A stretch of 64,000 nucleotides of DNA from Tetrahymena thermophila SB210 (Eukaryota; Ciliophora; Oligohymenophorea; Hymenostomatida; Tetrahymenidae): positions 310,001-374,000 of the forward strand of contig NW_002476379.1 in assembly GCF_000189635.1 (NCBI RefSeq). The letters are read 5' to 3'. Both the position numbers and the translations under genes were made by a program. The notes beneath the pieces are model-generated. The model ran no database searches, was not told the origin of the DNA, and saw only the letters and a program-made list of their open reading frames with translations. Below are positions 1 through 17,692 of this stretch, piece after piece (position 1 is the stretch's first letter; every line of letters begins with the position of its first letter).

Positions 1-3000
1 AATTACTCCTACTGTTAAAGCTTTATTTTTTCAAAGAGTGGTATATTTAGATTTTTATAATTGAAATTATTATTAGCAGATTTTATTTAAGTTGGAGAAG
101 GTGATCTGTTACCATTATTACTTTATATATTACTTTTCTAGGTACTTTTTTCTATATCAGGAGCAAAGTTAGGTGAAGGAGTGTCAAGCGATTTTTAGTA
201 TACCTCTGTGTTGCCTTAAAAATGATTATTGTTTTTGTAAGCTCTTTAATCTTGGGGTAAAGCTACTTAGCTTCTTGGTGATTTGCTTTGATTTTCAATA
301 GTATTATTTTGAAAGTTTTATTTGTAAATAGGTTAACTTATTTAATTTTAATTTTACTATAAATACTATGGTGCTTGTCCATATACTTACTATGGTTGTT
401 ACTAAACAATCATTTAATTGTTTTAGATTTAATGTTACTATGTGATAAAATTTTATTATTGCTATTATTCAAAAACTTATTATTAGAAAGGAGTATTTAT
501 TTTTGGAATATTTTATAAATTGCTTTGATTTACAAATCCATTCCTATTATAATTAGCTTAGCTTGATGATGTAAACTGTAAACTTTATTAATTTAAAGGC
601 AGCTATTGTTAATAACTAAAATTTTTATTTATATAATTATTGTTTCCATTAGGTGAAATAGATCTACTGGGATAAATAAATTGCTATCTTTATTATTGCT
701 AAAATTGTGTATTTTCTTAATTCCTATACCTCATAGGTGTAGAAGAACCATTTTTGATAGGAGTTACATATTATTATTAATACTACTACTCATTGATTCT
801 TTGGTCATAAATAATATTTTGAGGTAAAATTGGCTAATTTCTAAAAAATTAATTATTTTCTTCAAAGATTTTTCTCCTTGGGGTAAAACTTTTATTAATT
901 AAACTACCATTGATAGAGGTATTTATTGTATTATTATTATTACTACTTAAAAATGATTAATTTAATGGCAAATTTGCTATGTTTTAATTATTTGGAGGAA
1001 ATTAATTAAATTTATTTTACTGATGAGGCGAAGATAAGTTTTATTAATAAACTTAATTTTAATAAAAGGTATTTTCTTAATAGTTTAAGCCTTAATAATT
1101 TTTGTTTAAAGGAGAAAGCATTTAATTTTAATAATAAGGAATTTAGTTTTAATTATTTTAATAAAATTCACTAGGATGTTAAGGATTTATTTATCTATTT
1201 ACCTATTAGTTGATGTTGTTATTTTAAGTAGTGAAAAAATTGTTATTGTCTTATGGAATAGCATTGTTAGCTTATCTATATACATTTTATTAAAACTACG
1301 TCTTAGGTGACATATAAATATTTGGCTGCTAGATTTATTGAGTGTTTGAAAAATTAGAGTTTGAAGAAGGAGACAAATATCTCTAAGGAGGAGGTGACAT
1401 ATAACTTTATGGTGATATAGCATTATTGCTATTGGGATTAATTTAAATAGCCTATGGTTAATTTTACTGCGCTAAACCTTAGTTTATAGCTTTTAAATTA
1501 TCAGAAACGAAATCACTAACTTCATTTTGTTAATCTAAAGTGATAATATTGAAAACGTTATTACTGTTAAAAGTATCATCTTTGATTTTATTTTAAACAA
1601 ATGGTTTAGCTTTTAAGTTATGATTTTCATTTCCTTCAGCTATTGCATTTTTTTGTTGTCTTTATAAAACACCATTAGGAGCTCTTTTTATTGGCTTGCT
1701 TAGTAAATTTAATAACTAAGGATTCTACACAAGATCTTAAGCTTCATCTACTTAGTTAAAATGGTCGTTATCATTCTCTGTATTTTCATAACTATCTTAA
1801 TTGTTAATTTAATCATAGTTTTAAAACTCTTCATTATTTTTATTTTAAATTTTTTTATTTTTGGTAAATTAGTTTTAAAGGTTTTTATTTTAATTCAATA
1901 AAGTATTTTATTTATTTTGTTTTTGTATTTTTTATAATTCATCAACTTCAGTATCTTCTTCTTCATTTTCATTTTAATTCATTTCCTATGTATCTTGATA
2001 TATCATCTTCTCTTATTTTTAATTGATGTTCTACTTTGGCTTTTCTTTGAATATTAAAAAATATTTTTTGTTGTAGATTTTTAATTAGATTATTTAGATT
2101 TTAATTTATTTTATTCTAATAATAAATGTTTACCTTAATTTACTGAAATATTAGATTTAACTTCTTGGCTTTGTTATTATTTATTGAAATTTTTATTTGT
2201 TTGGTTTTAGCTAACTTCATCACTATCAGAGTCTTTTTTATGAATATTGTTTTAATGGGAATCTAAATTTTGTTTAGAGTTTTTAAAGTGTTGATTATGT
2301 ATGAGTTTCTCATTTTAATTGATATCACGTTTTATTTTGAAATCTCTATTTTAAATGGGGTCTTCATTATCATTAGATTCATCTTCATTAAAGGTAAATT
2401 ATGCAGATTCTTAGTCATTTTTTAGTGTATTTTTATAAACTTATTATTCAACAACTTTATTGATTAGATTTTGGTTATGAATTTCATAAATATTTTGCTA
2501 TTTTCTATCATTTTAAATTATCTCCTTTTAGCTGCCTCTGGTTATATTTTAAACTTTTTTGTTTTTTTAAATTTGGAATGTCTCTTCCTTTTCTTCTTCT
2601 ACTTGATCGTTTATTTTAGGATTTAAATGAACTATTTGTTATTATCTATTATTTAAACTAACTTCTTCCTAATTATTGCTTTTTAAATATCTAGAATTAT
2701 CAGATCTTTGAATATTGTCTTTTATATTGCTATTACTATCATTTTGAGATTACAAGTTTTTATGTACTTAACGTTAATCTTAAGCATTTAGAAACTCATT
2801 ATTTTTAAACAAATTTTCTTAAGACTTGTTTTGCTTTAATATTGACCTTGTTTATGTTTGTTAAGTAATTATATTTGGAGTATTTTCATATCTATTGCTA
2901 TTTCTGGATTGCTAAGTATCTTGAAAAGTAGATTGCTAATAAGGTTATTCTTTTTCTTTCATTTCGTAATTTTATTCCCTAAGAAGCTATGCTGAGCTTT

Positions 3001-3844
3001 AGGATTATTTATTTTTCTATAAAGTTTTTTGCTAAAAATTTGCTTAGTTTATATTTTTCACTGGTTTTATAGCAGGTTTTCTAAGATCAGCAACATCTGA
3101 CAATTCATTCTCAGTCTCACTATTTTCTGTAAAAAAATCTTTATGTTTTAGCTTTTAGAAACTTTAATGCTAATTCTCAGCATTCTTTATTTAGTGATCA
3201 GGCTGAATTTAAACCTTATGCTTTTTGTTATTTTATTATAATTCATTCTAATTTTCACCTAAATGCTATTCATTTTTGTTATAATTTCTATTGCTTGATG
3301 AAAAATTATTTTTGCTTGCCTTTTATTCTTCTCTATACTCTTCGTTGTTTATATTTTGTTCATTTAAGTTATTGATATATTTTCCCTGATAATTATCTCT
3401 TTGATTAAGCTAATTATCAGCAAGCTATTATGGCATATAGTTTTACTAATTTTAATTTTAAGAAATTTAAACTGTTGATTAGCTTTTTTATAATTTTTTA
3501 TTGTTTTGATGATTGTCTGCGCTATCTATGGAGTTCTATTTTGATTTAGCTTTAAGTGCTTCCTACATTTATTTTTCTATCATTTTTTTAATTGGTTTTT
3601 TCAATTTTTCATCTAGTTAATATTTTCTACAAAATTAAGAAGCCAGATTATCAGGACTACTAAACTCGAATATAGGTAATTTTGCAATTTTTCCATTTAA
3701 AGGTATTTCTACAACAACTAATGGTATGTCATTCGCAAAATGCACTACACTATTTTATCTTATATTTTAATTTTCATCTTTTTCTTATCCTTGTTGCTAG
3801 TTTTATGGATTATGAAATGAGTTATTGCTACCTTTTACACTCAT
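1..3844 (-). CDS. Gln/Asn-rich, S/T-P-rich protein with a folded N-terminal module (3' end off window)
   Basis: The reading frame starts at the ATG complementary to 3842-3844 and is open, with TAA/TAG as Gln, to the left edge of the window. Residues about 33-97 are the only part that looks globular: a hydrophobic strand pair, then LPIFEF, FCRKYQLDEKL and a helical Lys/Glu segment. The rest is Gln/Asn-rich with many Ser-Pro and Thr-Pro sites in the C-terminal half (for example YMSPPP, YLSPSS, RSPSPT), which is what targets of proline-directed kinases look like. The frame changes between about 2143 and 1986. A 158-nt GT..AG intron at 1986-2143 restores it in phase, but both flanking frames look partly coding there, so this junction is the weak point of the model. 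Function is unknown. The composition suggests a disordered scaffold or RNP-type protein; that is inference. Confidence 0.8.
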
Positions 3845-4756
3845 TTTTTATTTTATTTAACCAACAAGTAGAGTAAATCTTTCTAAATATTATAATTTAA
3901 CAAAATTAACTTCTTTTTCTCAATGAGTAAAATTTAAAATATTCCTGTTTACAAACTTTTACAAACAATCTAATAATAATTATTATTCTAAATATATTGC
4001 ATTTTAAAGCATTTACTAAAAATAAATTGAAAATTATAATTGGCTACCATCAATAAATTCAGTGAATAAATTAAACTAGATTTATTAAATTTTTATATCC
4101 AAGATTAACAAAAAAGCAATAATTTAATCATGAATAAAAAAAATTTAATGTTAAATCATAAATAGTTTTTATTAAAATTCATAAATTAAGCTAGAGATCG
4201 AAAAATTATTTATAAAACTTCATAAAGAAGTGAATTATGAAATAATTTAATGCTTTTAAAACAAATATATGTTGACTAAGCAAGACAAATTAATGTTTAT
4301 AAAATATTTTGAATAAAAAATCATTATTTATCACTTTAAATTAACAAAATTTAACTTTCTAAATTTGATTTCTATTTTATTTTTATAATTTTGAATGATT
4401 TGTTGAAATAAATTTATCAATATAAATAATTTGACAATTTCTATATTAGTGGGATATTATTTGTATTATTTTTAAATTATTTGTTGAAAATTACCTTTGA
4501 TAGATAAGTCAACTTTTAAAAAAATATTATTATAAACCTATCTATATATTTCTTTAATATAAAAAGATAGATAGTTTATTGATTTTTTTATTTAATAAAT
4601 CATTCATTTTGTTATCAAAGTTATTTCTAAATTAATAAGATATATATTATTCATTATTAATTAATTTCATACATCTTTTTTATAAATATAAATATCTAAA
4701 ATATTTACAAAGTATTCCATTAATTAGATCAATTTTCATAAAGAAATTATTTTAAA
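3845..4756. other. Divergent intergenic region
   Basis: About 0.9 kb of AT-rich DNA lies between two divergently transcribed genes (the Gln/Asn-rich gene and Kae1). No open frame with protein-like composition was seen. It presumably holds both promoters, but no specific element can be defined by eye. Confidence 0.6.
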
Positions 4757-6342
4757 ATGATAGCACTTGGAATAGAAGGCTCCGCTAACAAAATAGGAGT
4801 AGGTATGGATTTTAAATATTCAATTTTACTTTTTAATGTAAAGATTAATCAAAAATAATTAATGTTTATTAATATTGACATATAAATGAAGGAATTGTTA
4901 AATCAGATGGAACAATATTAGCAAATCCAAAAACTACATTTATTACACCTCCAGGTAAAGGAAAAATAATTTTCAAAAAAAAGATTTGTCTAATTATTTG
5001 AATATAGGAACTGGATTCTTACCAAATGAAACAGCTGTTCACCATAGATCTAAAATTCTTGATATAGTTGATTAGGCTTTAAAAGAAGCTAATCTTACTT
5101 TTAAAGATATTGGTACATTTTTAGGATATTATTATATCAAAAATATGTAAAATAATTATGTCAACTTTTATATAAAATGAAAAGGTTTGATTTGCTATAC
5201 AAAAGGTCCTGGAATGGGTCCTCCTTTGAGTATTGGTGCTATTGTAAGTAGAACACTTAGTTTATTGCATAATATACCTTTAATAGGAGTTAACCACTGT
5301 ATTGGGCATATAGAAATGGGTAGATTGGCAACAGGAATTACTCATCCTGCAGTTTTATATGTCTCAGGAGGAAATACTTAAGTTATTGCTTATTCTAATT
5401 AAAGGTAGAATAAATATTCCATAAAAATTATAATAATTTATCTTAAAGTGTCTTTCAGCAAAAATTATATTTATTAATAATATAAAAATTTTTATTTGCA
5501 AAATATAATTAGATATCGTATCTTCGGAGAAGCTCTAGATATAGCTGTAGGTAATTGCTTAGATAGATTTGCTAGAATTATCAATCTCTCAAACGATCCA
5601 GCTCCAGGTTATAACATTGAATAGCTTGCCAAGCAAGGAAAATAATTTATTTAAGTTCCATACACAGTTAAAGGAATGGATATGAGCTTTTCTGGCATTT
5701 TAAGTTACTTTGAAGATATTGTTGCTTAGAATCCTCATCTATAATATGAAGATGGTGTTGTACCTGAAAAAGATGCAAAATAATAAGATGAAGATGATTC
5801 TTTAGATAATAGAAAGAGAAAGAAAAATAAAAAAGTTGTTAATAAAAAGAGTAAGTAACATCAAAAATATTTTTATTTTAAACTAATAATTTATTTTTTG
5901 ATAAATAGTTCTTGATCTTCCAAAGGATATTACAAGAGCAGATTTATGCTATTCATTATAGGAAACAATTTTTGCTATGCTTACAGAAGTTACTGAAAGA
6001 GCCATGGCTCATTGTAATTCAAACGAAGTTATTATTGTAGGAGGTGTTGGTTGTAATGTAAGATTGCAAGAAATGATTGGACAAATGGTCAGTGAAAGGT
6101 AATTAATTAATAAATTATTAATTAAAAAAAATCATAATTTTTTAATTTTTCCTAAAAAAATCACAAATAGAGGAGGAAAAGTAGGAGCAATGGATCACAG
6201 ATATTGCATAGATAATGGCGCAATGATAGCTTATGCTGGAATACTAGAGTATGAAGCAGGTGGAAGAATGGATTTTAAGGATTCTTATTTCACTCAAAGA
6301 TTCAGAACTGATGAAGTACTTGTTAGATGGAGAAATGACTGA
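4757..6342 (+). CDS. OSGEP: tRNA N6-threonylcarbamoyladenosine synthase, Kae1/OSGEP family
   Basis: Seven exons: 4757-4802, 4892-4954, 5008-5112, 5185-5404, 5513-5850, 5909-6098 and 6171-6342, together encoding 377 aa. The product is the catalytic subunit of the KEOPS complex, which transfers threonylcarbamoyl to A37 of ANN-decoding tRNAs. Family signatures are clear: the N-terminal ASKHA-fold start [20 protein letters not shown], the metal-binding [10 protein letters not shown] (His-x3-His), [32 protein letters not shown] and the C-terminal [12 protein letters not shown]. The Gln of SGGNTQ is a TAA codon at 5379-5381. The protein is about 40 residues longer than human OSGEP. Most of the excess is a charged insert (5745-5850, Asp/Glu- then Lys/Arg-rich) just before the segment [14 protein letters not shown] cytosolic/nuclear KEOPS protein is expected; no organelle presequence is visible. 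Confidence 0.97.
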
Positions 6343-7027
6343 ATAACATTTTTATACAGTTATTTAAAGAAGTTTTTGTTTAAGTTGGAATTATTTATAG
6401 ATAAATAAGGAGACTTGAATATAGGCTAAATACTAATTTTTAATTGGCTTATTACTCTTTTACATTAAATAAATAAAAAATCTTGTCTATGCTTTTTTAG
6501 TTAGAAATTAAATCATAATTTTATAAAAAAATATTTTATGTTATTGAGCATTTATTAATTTGTTTAAATTATTGAATTTGAGAAAAGTAAAATAAATTTA
6601 ATAATAAGATAAACATGTTAGGCAGTTAATTACTTTCAAATAAATAGCAAAATTGATTTGTCTTTGAAATAAACTCACTTTAACACTTCTTTATTTGTTA
6701 CCACAACTTTTTTTTATAAATATTACAGCAGAAAGAAGCAGATAATTGACTTGCATATTCCCCATCCATTATATTATTAATTATTAAATTGAATACACAT
6801 TTTTTAACTAAATATCAAAACTACAGAATTTTATTAACTACACCGCTAAAGATTGGAGGAAATTAAAGGTAATATCTATATATCTAATAAGATTGTAATA
6901 ATCTAAATTCTATTGATTCTTCATATATTTTTCAAAATAGCATTTAATAAATAAAACTATAAGCAATATAGACTTAAAGAAGGAGGGATCAAGCAAAGTT
7001 TTAGTTTACTCTTTAGTATTCACTCAT
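6343..7027. other. Intergenic region
   Basis: About 0.7 kb between the Kae1 stop and the DYRK start. It is AT-rich and no coding frame or RNA gene was recognised. It should contain the Kae1 3' UTR and the kinase promoter. Confidence 0.5.
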
Positions 7028-11269
<4,242 letters not shown>

Positions 11270-13459
11270 AATTTAATTACTCCAATCAATTATATTTAGA
11301 AGCAACATAATAAATATTTGATATTTCAATATTCCTAGGTCAAATGAAAGAAATAATGCGTAGAGCACATTTCTAAATCATTGACTAATAAAAAATTATT
11401 TAGTAATTTAAAGATATTTATAAAATTTTAATTAAAGCGATTAGTTATTACGATAATTGATAGTAAAAATGTATATATTTATATTTAAAATAAAGCTTTA
11501 CGTTACTTTATTAACAATTCGTCTTTTATCAATAAGGAAAATATTATTGATCAGTTAAATCAAATTTTAATGGTTAGGGCCATAAATAATTAAAAATTGA
11601 AAAATACTAATAATAATAACAATAATGTTACTTACTTATATATTTCATCTAATTAAAAGTAATAAATTGTTATAAAAATTATACTCTAAATCATTTTTAA
11701 TATTAATATCTTTTTATTGAAAAATCTCATAAATTTTTCAATGAAATTTCAAAGTAATATCAGCCACTATAAATCGTTTATAAATTATAATAACAATATA
11801 AGCCAGCCTAGATCAGATTTAAAAAGATTTATAATTTTATTATATAATAATAATTCAATCTTATCTTCAAGTAAAACTTAATAATAAATAAAAAAACCAT
11901 ATATATATTACTAAAAATTTAACTTTTCTATCGTTTTAACTTTTTTTTATTTTAATACTAAGTACCTTACAATTCTTAATAAGAATTCTTAAAATGATAT
12001 ACTAATTCATTCAGCCAGCTATAAGAAGATTTTTTTTATATTATCATTTAATGGTCAATTAAACTAAAATTTTATTAAGTAGAGAAAAGGAAAGTTACAT
12101 TGAAATCTATTTTTATCTTTACTTTATTTTTTAAAATGAGTAGCTTGAAATTATAAAATTTAGTCTAAATTTATAAAATTTGTTTTGTGATTTAGCTTTT
12201 ATAAATTATTTTATATTATTCGGCCTATAAATTTAAAAATTAAAAAAACAACATTCAATTATTTGTAATGTAAAATTAAAAGCAAGCTCTTCTTTTAATT
12301 CCTTAAATATTCTTTGTATATAAATTTTTCTATTACTATTTTTTGTATTTTCTTAACTATTTTCAAACAATAGAATAAAAGCAAATTCAAGTTAACTAAT
12401 TTCTAATATTAATTTGTCTTTTCAGTTTTTTTGAATGAAAATACGAAATACGAAATATAACTCAATTATTTGAAAATATAAAATGGACTTCATGGCTGTC
12501 TAAAGATAAAAAGCGATATTTGGAAATTTCTTTAATTACTGAATACTTTTCTATCTAGTTAAGAGATTAATTTAGAAATTGTAAGGATTTGCTGATTTTA
12601 TTTGAAATAAAACATAGGGATTTTAGTATTTTCGATTGATTTTTTACCAATCATCTAATTTTATTTGATAGAATCAGTAAAAAAATAATAAAAGTCTATT
12701 TAAATGTTTTTCTTTTTTTTCACTTCAACATCGTAACCTACATAATGTGATGAGTAAAAAAAATATTAGAATTTAATATACATAAAGTATTATAGAACAG
12801 AATAATTTTAGTTTTGCAAAAAAAATATAATTTGCTTTTGTATGGAGATAAATTATCAATGTCGTAAGTGTAATGATAATTTTTAATTTATTAAAATTCA
12901 CTGGCATAAAATATTATTCATTAAACTATAATGAACTCTTGATTTGTACTGCAATAATTAAATGAAATTAATTAAATTTTTACATTTATTACATAAACAT
13001 TAAACGCATGCTAATAATATTTTCTATTGAAAGAATATTGCTAATTTCACAGAATTTGTATATTTTTTCATTTTTGATATTTAAAAATTCTATATATTAG
13101 TTAAAATTTTTAGTGAGCAAAATTTTAAAAAGATAAATTCGTTTTAAATTTAATAGCTAAAGTAGATCTTTAAGGGAGAGTAAAGTAGACTATAGATTGA
13201 TTCGCAAAAAGTAATATTGATTGATCTATAAAAAATTTGAATAATGATAGATACAATTACTCACTTATTGGTATACTCGCTGAAGTAAGTTTTATAGTCA
13301 TAACCAACCTTGTTAATTATTAAAGATATTGTAATCATCAAAAAAAAATATTAAGAAAACTAAATGCAAATAATTTAATTAAATTAAAAAGAACTACTGT
13401 AAATATTTTAAAAAAACAAAAAAGAAACAAACCAAATCAATACACTATATTTTTTAATT
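11270..13459. other. Long intergenic region with one weak open frame
   Basis: About 2.2 kb of AT-rich DNA. A TGA-free stretch of roughly 220 codons lies at about 11450-12103 on the plus strand, with its first ATG at 11570. It is Asn/Ile/Phe-rich, has no recognisable motif and could arise by chance where only TGA stops. The remainder shows nothing that I can support. Confidence 0.4.
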
Positions 13460-15908
13460 ATGGAAGATAAAATAGAAATAAATAGACCAAAATCTAAAAC
13501 TATGAGCCTCATTGAGAGGAGGAGCTCAACAAAACCTTAACTTTCATGCTTACAATTTATTAATAAACGCCTCTAATAAAATATTTATGGAGCTAATCCA
13601 AAAAATTCTCTTGCTAGTCTGTCTGCTCTTTTAAATAATAAAGAAACAGATGCTTAAGATGATGAAACTACCTCTATTGAAAATTTAATGTAGAAAAGCA
13701 CTGCTTAAAATCGCTAACTTTAACAGGTTAATTTTTAGCTTGTCAAAGAAATCGATTAATATGATCATGTCTTTTCTCCTTTGAAGAAATCAACTAAGGT
13801 CATGAAATAAGAATCTGTAAGACATCGCCTAAATACAGGTGAATATTTGAGCGCTAATGAAAATTACTCCTACAATAAATATTAAGAAGAAGAGACATAT
13901 TAAAAAAGTTTAAAGCCTCAACATGGGATATTCTAGAGGTATTATAGGCTTGGGAAAAAAATTGGAGAGGTAAAATGCAAAATTTTTTAGCATTCAAATT
14001 AACAAGGTTTTATTAAAATAGGGAGCACACTCAGTAGTGAGAGAATGCTCTGTTAGAGCACAACCTGAACAATCCCCTCATATTTTACCTCAAAATAATA
14101 ACAAAGAATTAGTTGTTAAAATAATGAAATACCGTGACACTGAAATACTCTTTTAGGTAATTAATTATTACTAAGCACATTAGAAATTAATTATTTCACA
14201 AAAATTAATTAATTAATTACTTAAATAATCAATACTATGGGGTGGGTACAAGAAAATTAATTAGTTGAATGATTATTTTATCATTGGATGAAAAAAAATA
14301 AAGCCAAACAACTATTTTTGAAATAAATTAAAAAAAATAAGTACACACATAAATAAATTAAAGCTATTTGATCTATTTCATCATTTGTAAACAAACAAGA
14401 AATTTTTTAAAAAGTAATGAAAAAATCTAGAAAGAATTTATTTTGACATTTAAAAAAGAAAAACTAAAGAAACTAGAATAGAAACAAATAAGAATCATTT
14501 ATTTTCCAATTTTTTTTAATATCGTAGAATTTGATAATTTATTGAATAAGTTATTATTGTATTTTGTTTGACTCATTAATTAATCGATTTTAATTTTTCA
14601 ATACATTTGTTTACTATAGATAATAAGCTCATAATATCTTTATAATTAAAGTTACTTGAGGAAGAAAAAATTATGAATGAGTTCCGTAATAATCCAAACT
14701 TGGTAAGAAAAGTTGACTTCTTAATAGAGAAGCAAAAGAAAACTGCTTACTTGGTTATGGAAAGGGCCAATGGATCTAACTTAACAGAAATTCTCAGATA
14801 AAAAACTAAGCTTTCAGAATTCGAGTCAAAACTCATTTTGAAGCAAGTAATCCAGGCAGTAGATTACTTGCATAAAAAAAATATTTGTCATCGTGATATT
14901 ACAAACAACAACATTATTTATGATGAATCAACAAGAAGAGTTAAAATCATTGATTTTTCTGTTTCTAAATAGCTCCATAAACCCTCTCAAATGCTCTGGA
15001 CTAACACAGGGTCTATAGGATTCATGGCTCCAGAGATATTCACTGAATGTAATTATGATAAAATGGTCGATATGTGGAGTGTTGGAGTTGTTGCTCACTC
15101 CCTAGTTACAGGTTACCTCCCTTTCTATGAAAAATGGTAAAATTTTTGTTTGCAATTGTTTAAATTAAAAGATTTAAAACTCTTTGTATTATCTCTCTGA
15201 TTATATCTTATCTTATTGAAATTCTCAGAAGCATTGTTAAATTTTCAGTTTATTCATAATTTAAATGAATACTAAAGAGAAACTAGTCACAAGCAAAAAT
15301 TAATATTTAAAATCACGCTAGTTTTAATTTCAAAAAAAAAATTGTTTAAATCCTCTCATTTTTGTTTAACATATTTATAAATTTATTCATTTTAATATTT
15401 TAAAAAAAGTGATAATTAGTAACAGCTCATTTAAGCAATAATTAAAGGCTAATTGTATCTTGAAGAAATAGGAAGTCATCTATCACCTGAGTGCATAGAT
15501 TTTCTTCTTAAGTGTTTAGAAAAAGACCCTTCAAAAAGATTAAAACCTTCTGAGGCCCTCAACCATCCATGGATTGTAATTTATTTGTTAATTTACTTAT
15601 TACTGGCTAAAAACCATGATAAAAAGAGTTTTGAAAACTTAATAACTTACTTCTAGTGTTATCTATCCTTAATCAAATAAATAAACTGAAAATTTTTTTA
15701 TTTTAATATAAAGAATAAAATTGAACTCTAGCAACTCTCTGAAGCTACTTTGCCTTGTGGTCATAGAAAAAGCCTCATAGTAACATCGATGACTAATATT
15801 GAAGAAGATTTTTCTGATAAATACTAAAAAGAAATAAATGATTTTGAATGTATTTATATCAATCGCTTAAATTTTGAATTCAAGCATCTAAGAGCAGTGA
15901 ATTCTTGA
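13460..15908 (+). CDS. Ser/Thr protein kinase, CAMK-like, with variant catalytic motifs
   Basis: Five exons: 13460-13969, 14022-14156, 14652-15136, 15410-15575 and 15714-15908, encoding 496 aa. An N-terminal region of about 160 residues is polar. The kinase domain follows: IGEGAHSVV glycine loop, VVKIMKY with the ATP-binding Lys, LVMER hinge, HRDITNNNII catalytic loop, IIDFSVSK where DFG is expected, GSIGFMAPEIF and DMWSVGVVAHSLVTGYLPF. The catalytic Asp, the loop Asn and the DFx Asp are kept. The loop Lys (normally HRDLKPEN) is replaced by Thr-Asn, and the DFG Gly is Ser. The domain closes with LEKDPSKRLKPSEALNHPW, typical of CAMK-group kinases. The second intron (495 nt) is long for this window. 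Activity may be reduced or specialised; that is inference. The C-terminal 80 residues carry no known domain. Confidence 0.9.
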
Positions 15909-16116
15909 TTGAGTAATTAAAAAATGCAAAAACTTTTAACGCAATATAAAATTCAATCTTATTGTAATATTTGATAAAAAGATACAATACATTAAATGAC
16001 ATAAAAGCGAAATAACAAAGCTCAAAATTAACAAAATTAAATTATTTATCAAAAACTGAATACTTACTAATCTGACATTTCTTTTAGACACACATATTCA
16101 TAATAACCACTATATA

Positions 16117-16180
16117 CATCCATCCATCCATTCATACAAATAAACATACATCCATACCTACCTACCTACATAAATTCATA
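16117..16180. repeat. (CATC)n/(CTAC)n-type microsatellite
   Basis: Short runs of catc, ttcatac and ctac units form an imperfect tetranucleotide tract, purine-poor on the plus strand. It lies downstream of the kinase gene. Confidence 0.7.
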
Positions 16181-16689
16181 TAAAAACAAATCATAAGTGC
16201 TAGAATAATTTCCAACCTCTTAAAATTACTGCTATTAGCAACAACCTCTATTTCTAATTTTAATTAATAAATTTGCAATCTATTTATAAATATCCATCCA
16301 AATAAACTACTTTCTAACCATTAACCTTCCATATTGATTCATTTAATGAAATCAATATACCTATTCATTAATAACCTTAATTAAATTAAAAATTATAGAC
16401 AACTTAATTTTTCTTAAATGTTCATTATTGAATAAGCTAAAAATTCCTTTATGGCAACCATTCGTCTTTCAAAAGTTTTTCTATACACTTTCCTTTTCAA
16501 CTGTAGACCTTCACTTCAACATTTTGCATTACTTGCTTGTTTTTCAAAACATTAAAATAGGATATCACTCTCAATATTCTTAGAAAACTCCCTCAGCTAC
16601 CTAGGTAGTATCCCAAAATAAACTTCATTTATATACTTTGGATATAACTGTGAAAATATTTTGATGATATTCCTGATGGAAAATTGGAG

Positions 16690-16750
16690 ACTTAATACAT
16701 ACATAGATAGATACATAAATAAATAAATATCTTTATTTATTTATTTATTG
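16690..16750. repeat. Tetranucleotide tract with an AAAT/ATTT inverted repeat
   Basis: Units of acat, agat and aaat are followed by the complementary ttta run, with only a few bases between the arms. On either strand this can fold into an AT-only hairpin. It is probably simple-sequence DNA without a specific role. Confidence 0.65.
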
Positions 16751-17692
16751 AAGTAAAATTCAACCCTCTAAATGGACATAAAAATATAATAAAAAATAAT
16801 CTCACATATGTAATATACAAATAGAAGTAAAAAATATTTATTAAAAACTAATTTTAACAAAAAATAATTTTGTCAAACTTTCTTTATAAAATGTTTTGTG
16901 TATGAAATATAAATATATATATTTATAAAAATTATTTAAAGGTCATTTATCAATTAAGTTTTAAAAAATTTTATATTATTTAAATAGTACGTCATATTTT
17001 AGATTCTGTTGTATATTGTAATAACATATCATTCTAAAATAATATTGAGCCAATATTAAATTATAACTTTTGAAATATCTTTTATGTTTTGTTTTATTCT
17101 ATACTTAGAATCATAATTCTAATTAAATATTTATACTAACTTTAATTTAAAACCATTTAATTTTACCTTATATTTGAGACTCTGATTCATAATTGATTAT
17201 AAAATATGAGGCTAAAAAATTCTAAATAAGTTCCATTTCTCCAAACTAAAACATATTTATTTTATTTTCTACACTCTCTTAAATTAAGTAAAATATTATT
17301 TATGCACTAATAAAATATATTCCAAATATTTGCCTATTAGATTAAAGAAATTAAATAATAGTAAGAAAATCACTTTGATTTGAACATATAATATGTCCCT
17401 TAACAGAAGAAAGACCATAATAAAAATATATATCATAAATTAATTTGAAACATAAAAAATATGATTGAATGAATTATTTATGTTCTTTATATGCAAAGAT
17501 GAATTAGGAAGAGTTTATTTTATATCTTGTGATAGCATTGAATAATTTATTAGTTTCATCCAAGAAATATACATCAAAGCTAATAATTTGATAATTTATT
17601 ACATCAACACAAATTTATAAAGAATCAATAGAAACCAGAATCTTCTAAAATATAAAACTTTTATACTTATTTTTAAGATTGCAAAATATACC

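Larger units (their letters stand above)
15909..17692. other. Long intergenic region with simple repeats
   Basis: About 1.8 kb with no convincing coding frame. It includes the tetranucleotide-type repeats listed separately at 16117-16180 and 16690-16750. Confidence 0.55.

Noticed and set aside
11570-12103. Plus-strand TGA-free frame with ATG, Asn/Ile/Phe-rich
   Set aside because: When only TGA stops and G is scarce, chance frames of this size are expected. Composition follows the intergenic DNA and there is no motif. Left as part of the intergenic entry.
15137-15409. Alternative acceptor immediately before CTCATTTAAGC (about 15425) in the variant kinase
   Set aside because: The donor at 15137 leaves phase 2, which that acceptor cannot satisfy. 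The acceptor at 15409 keeps the frame into LIQAIIKGQLYLEEI.
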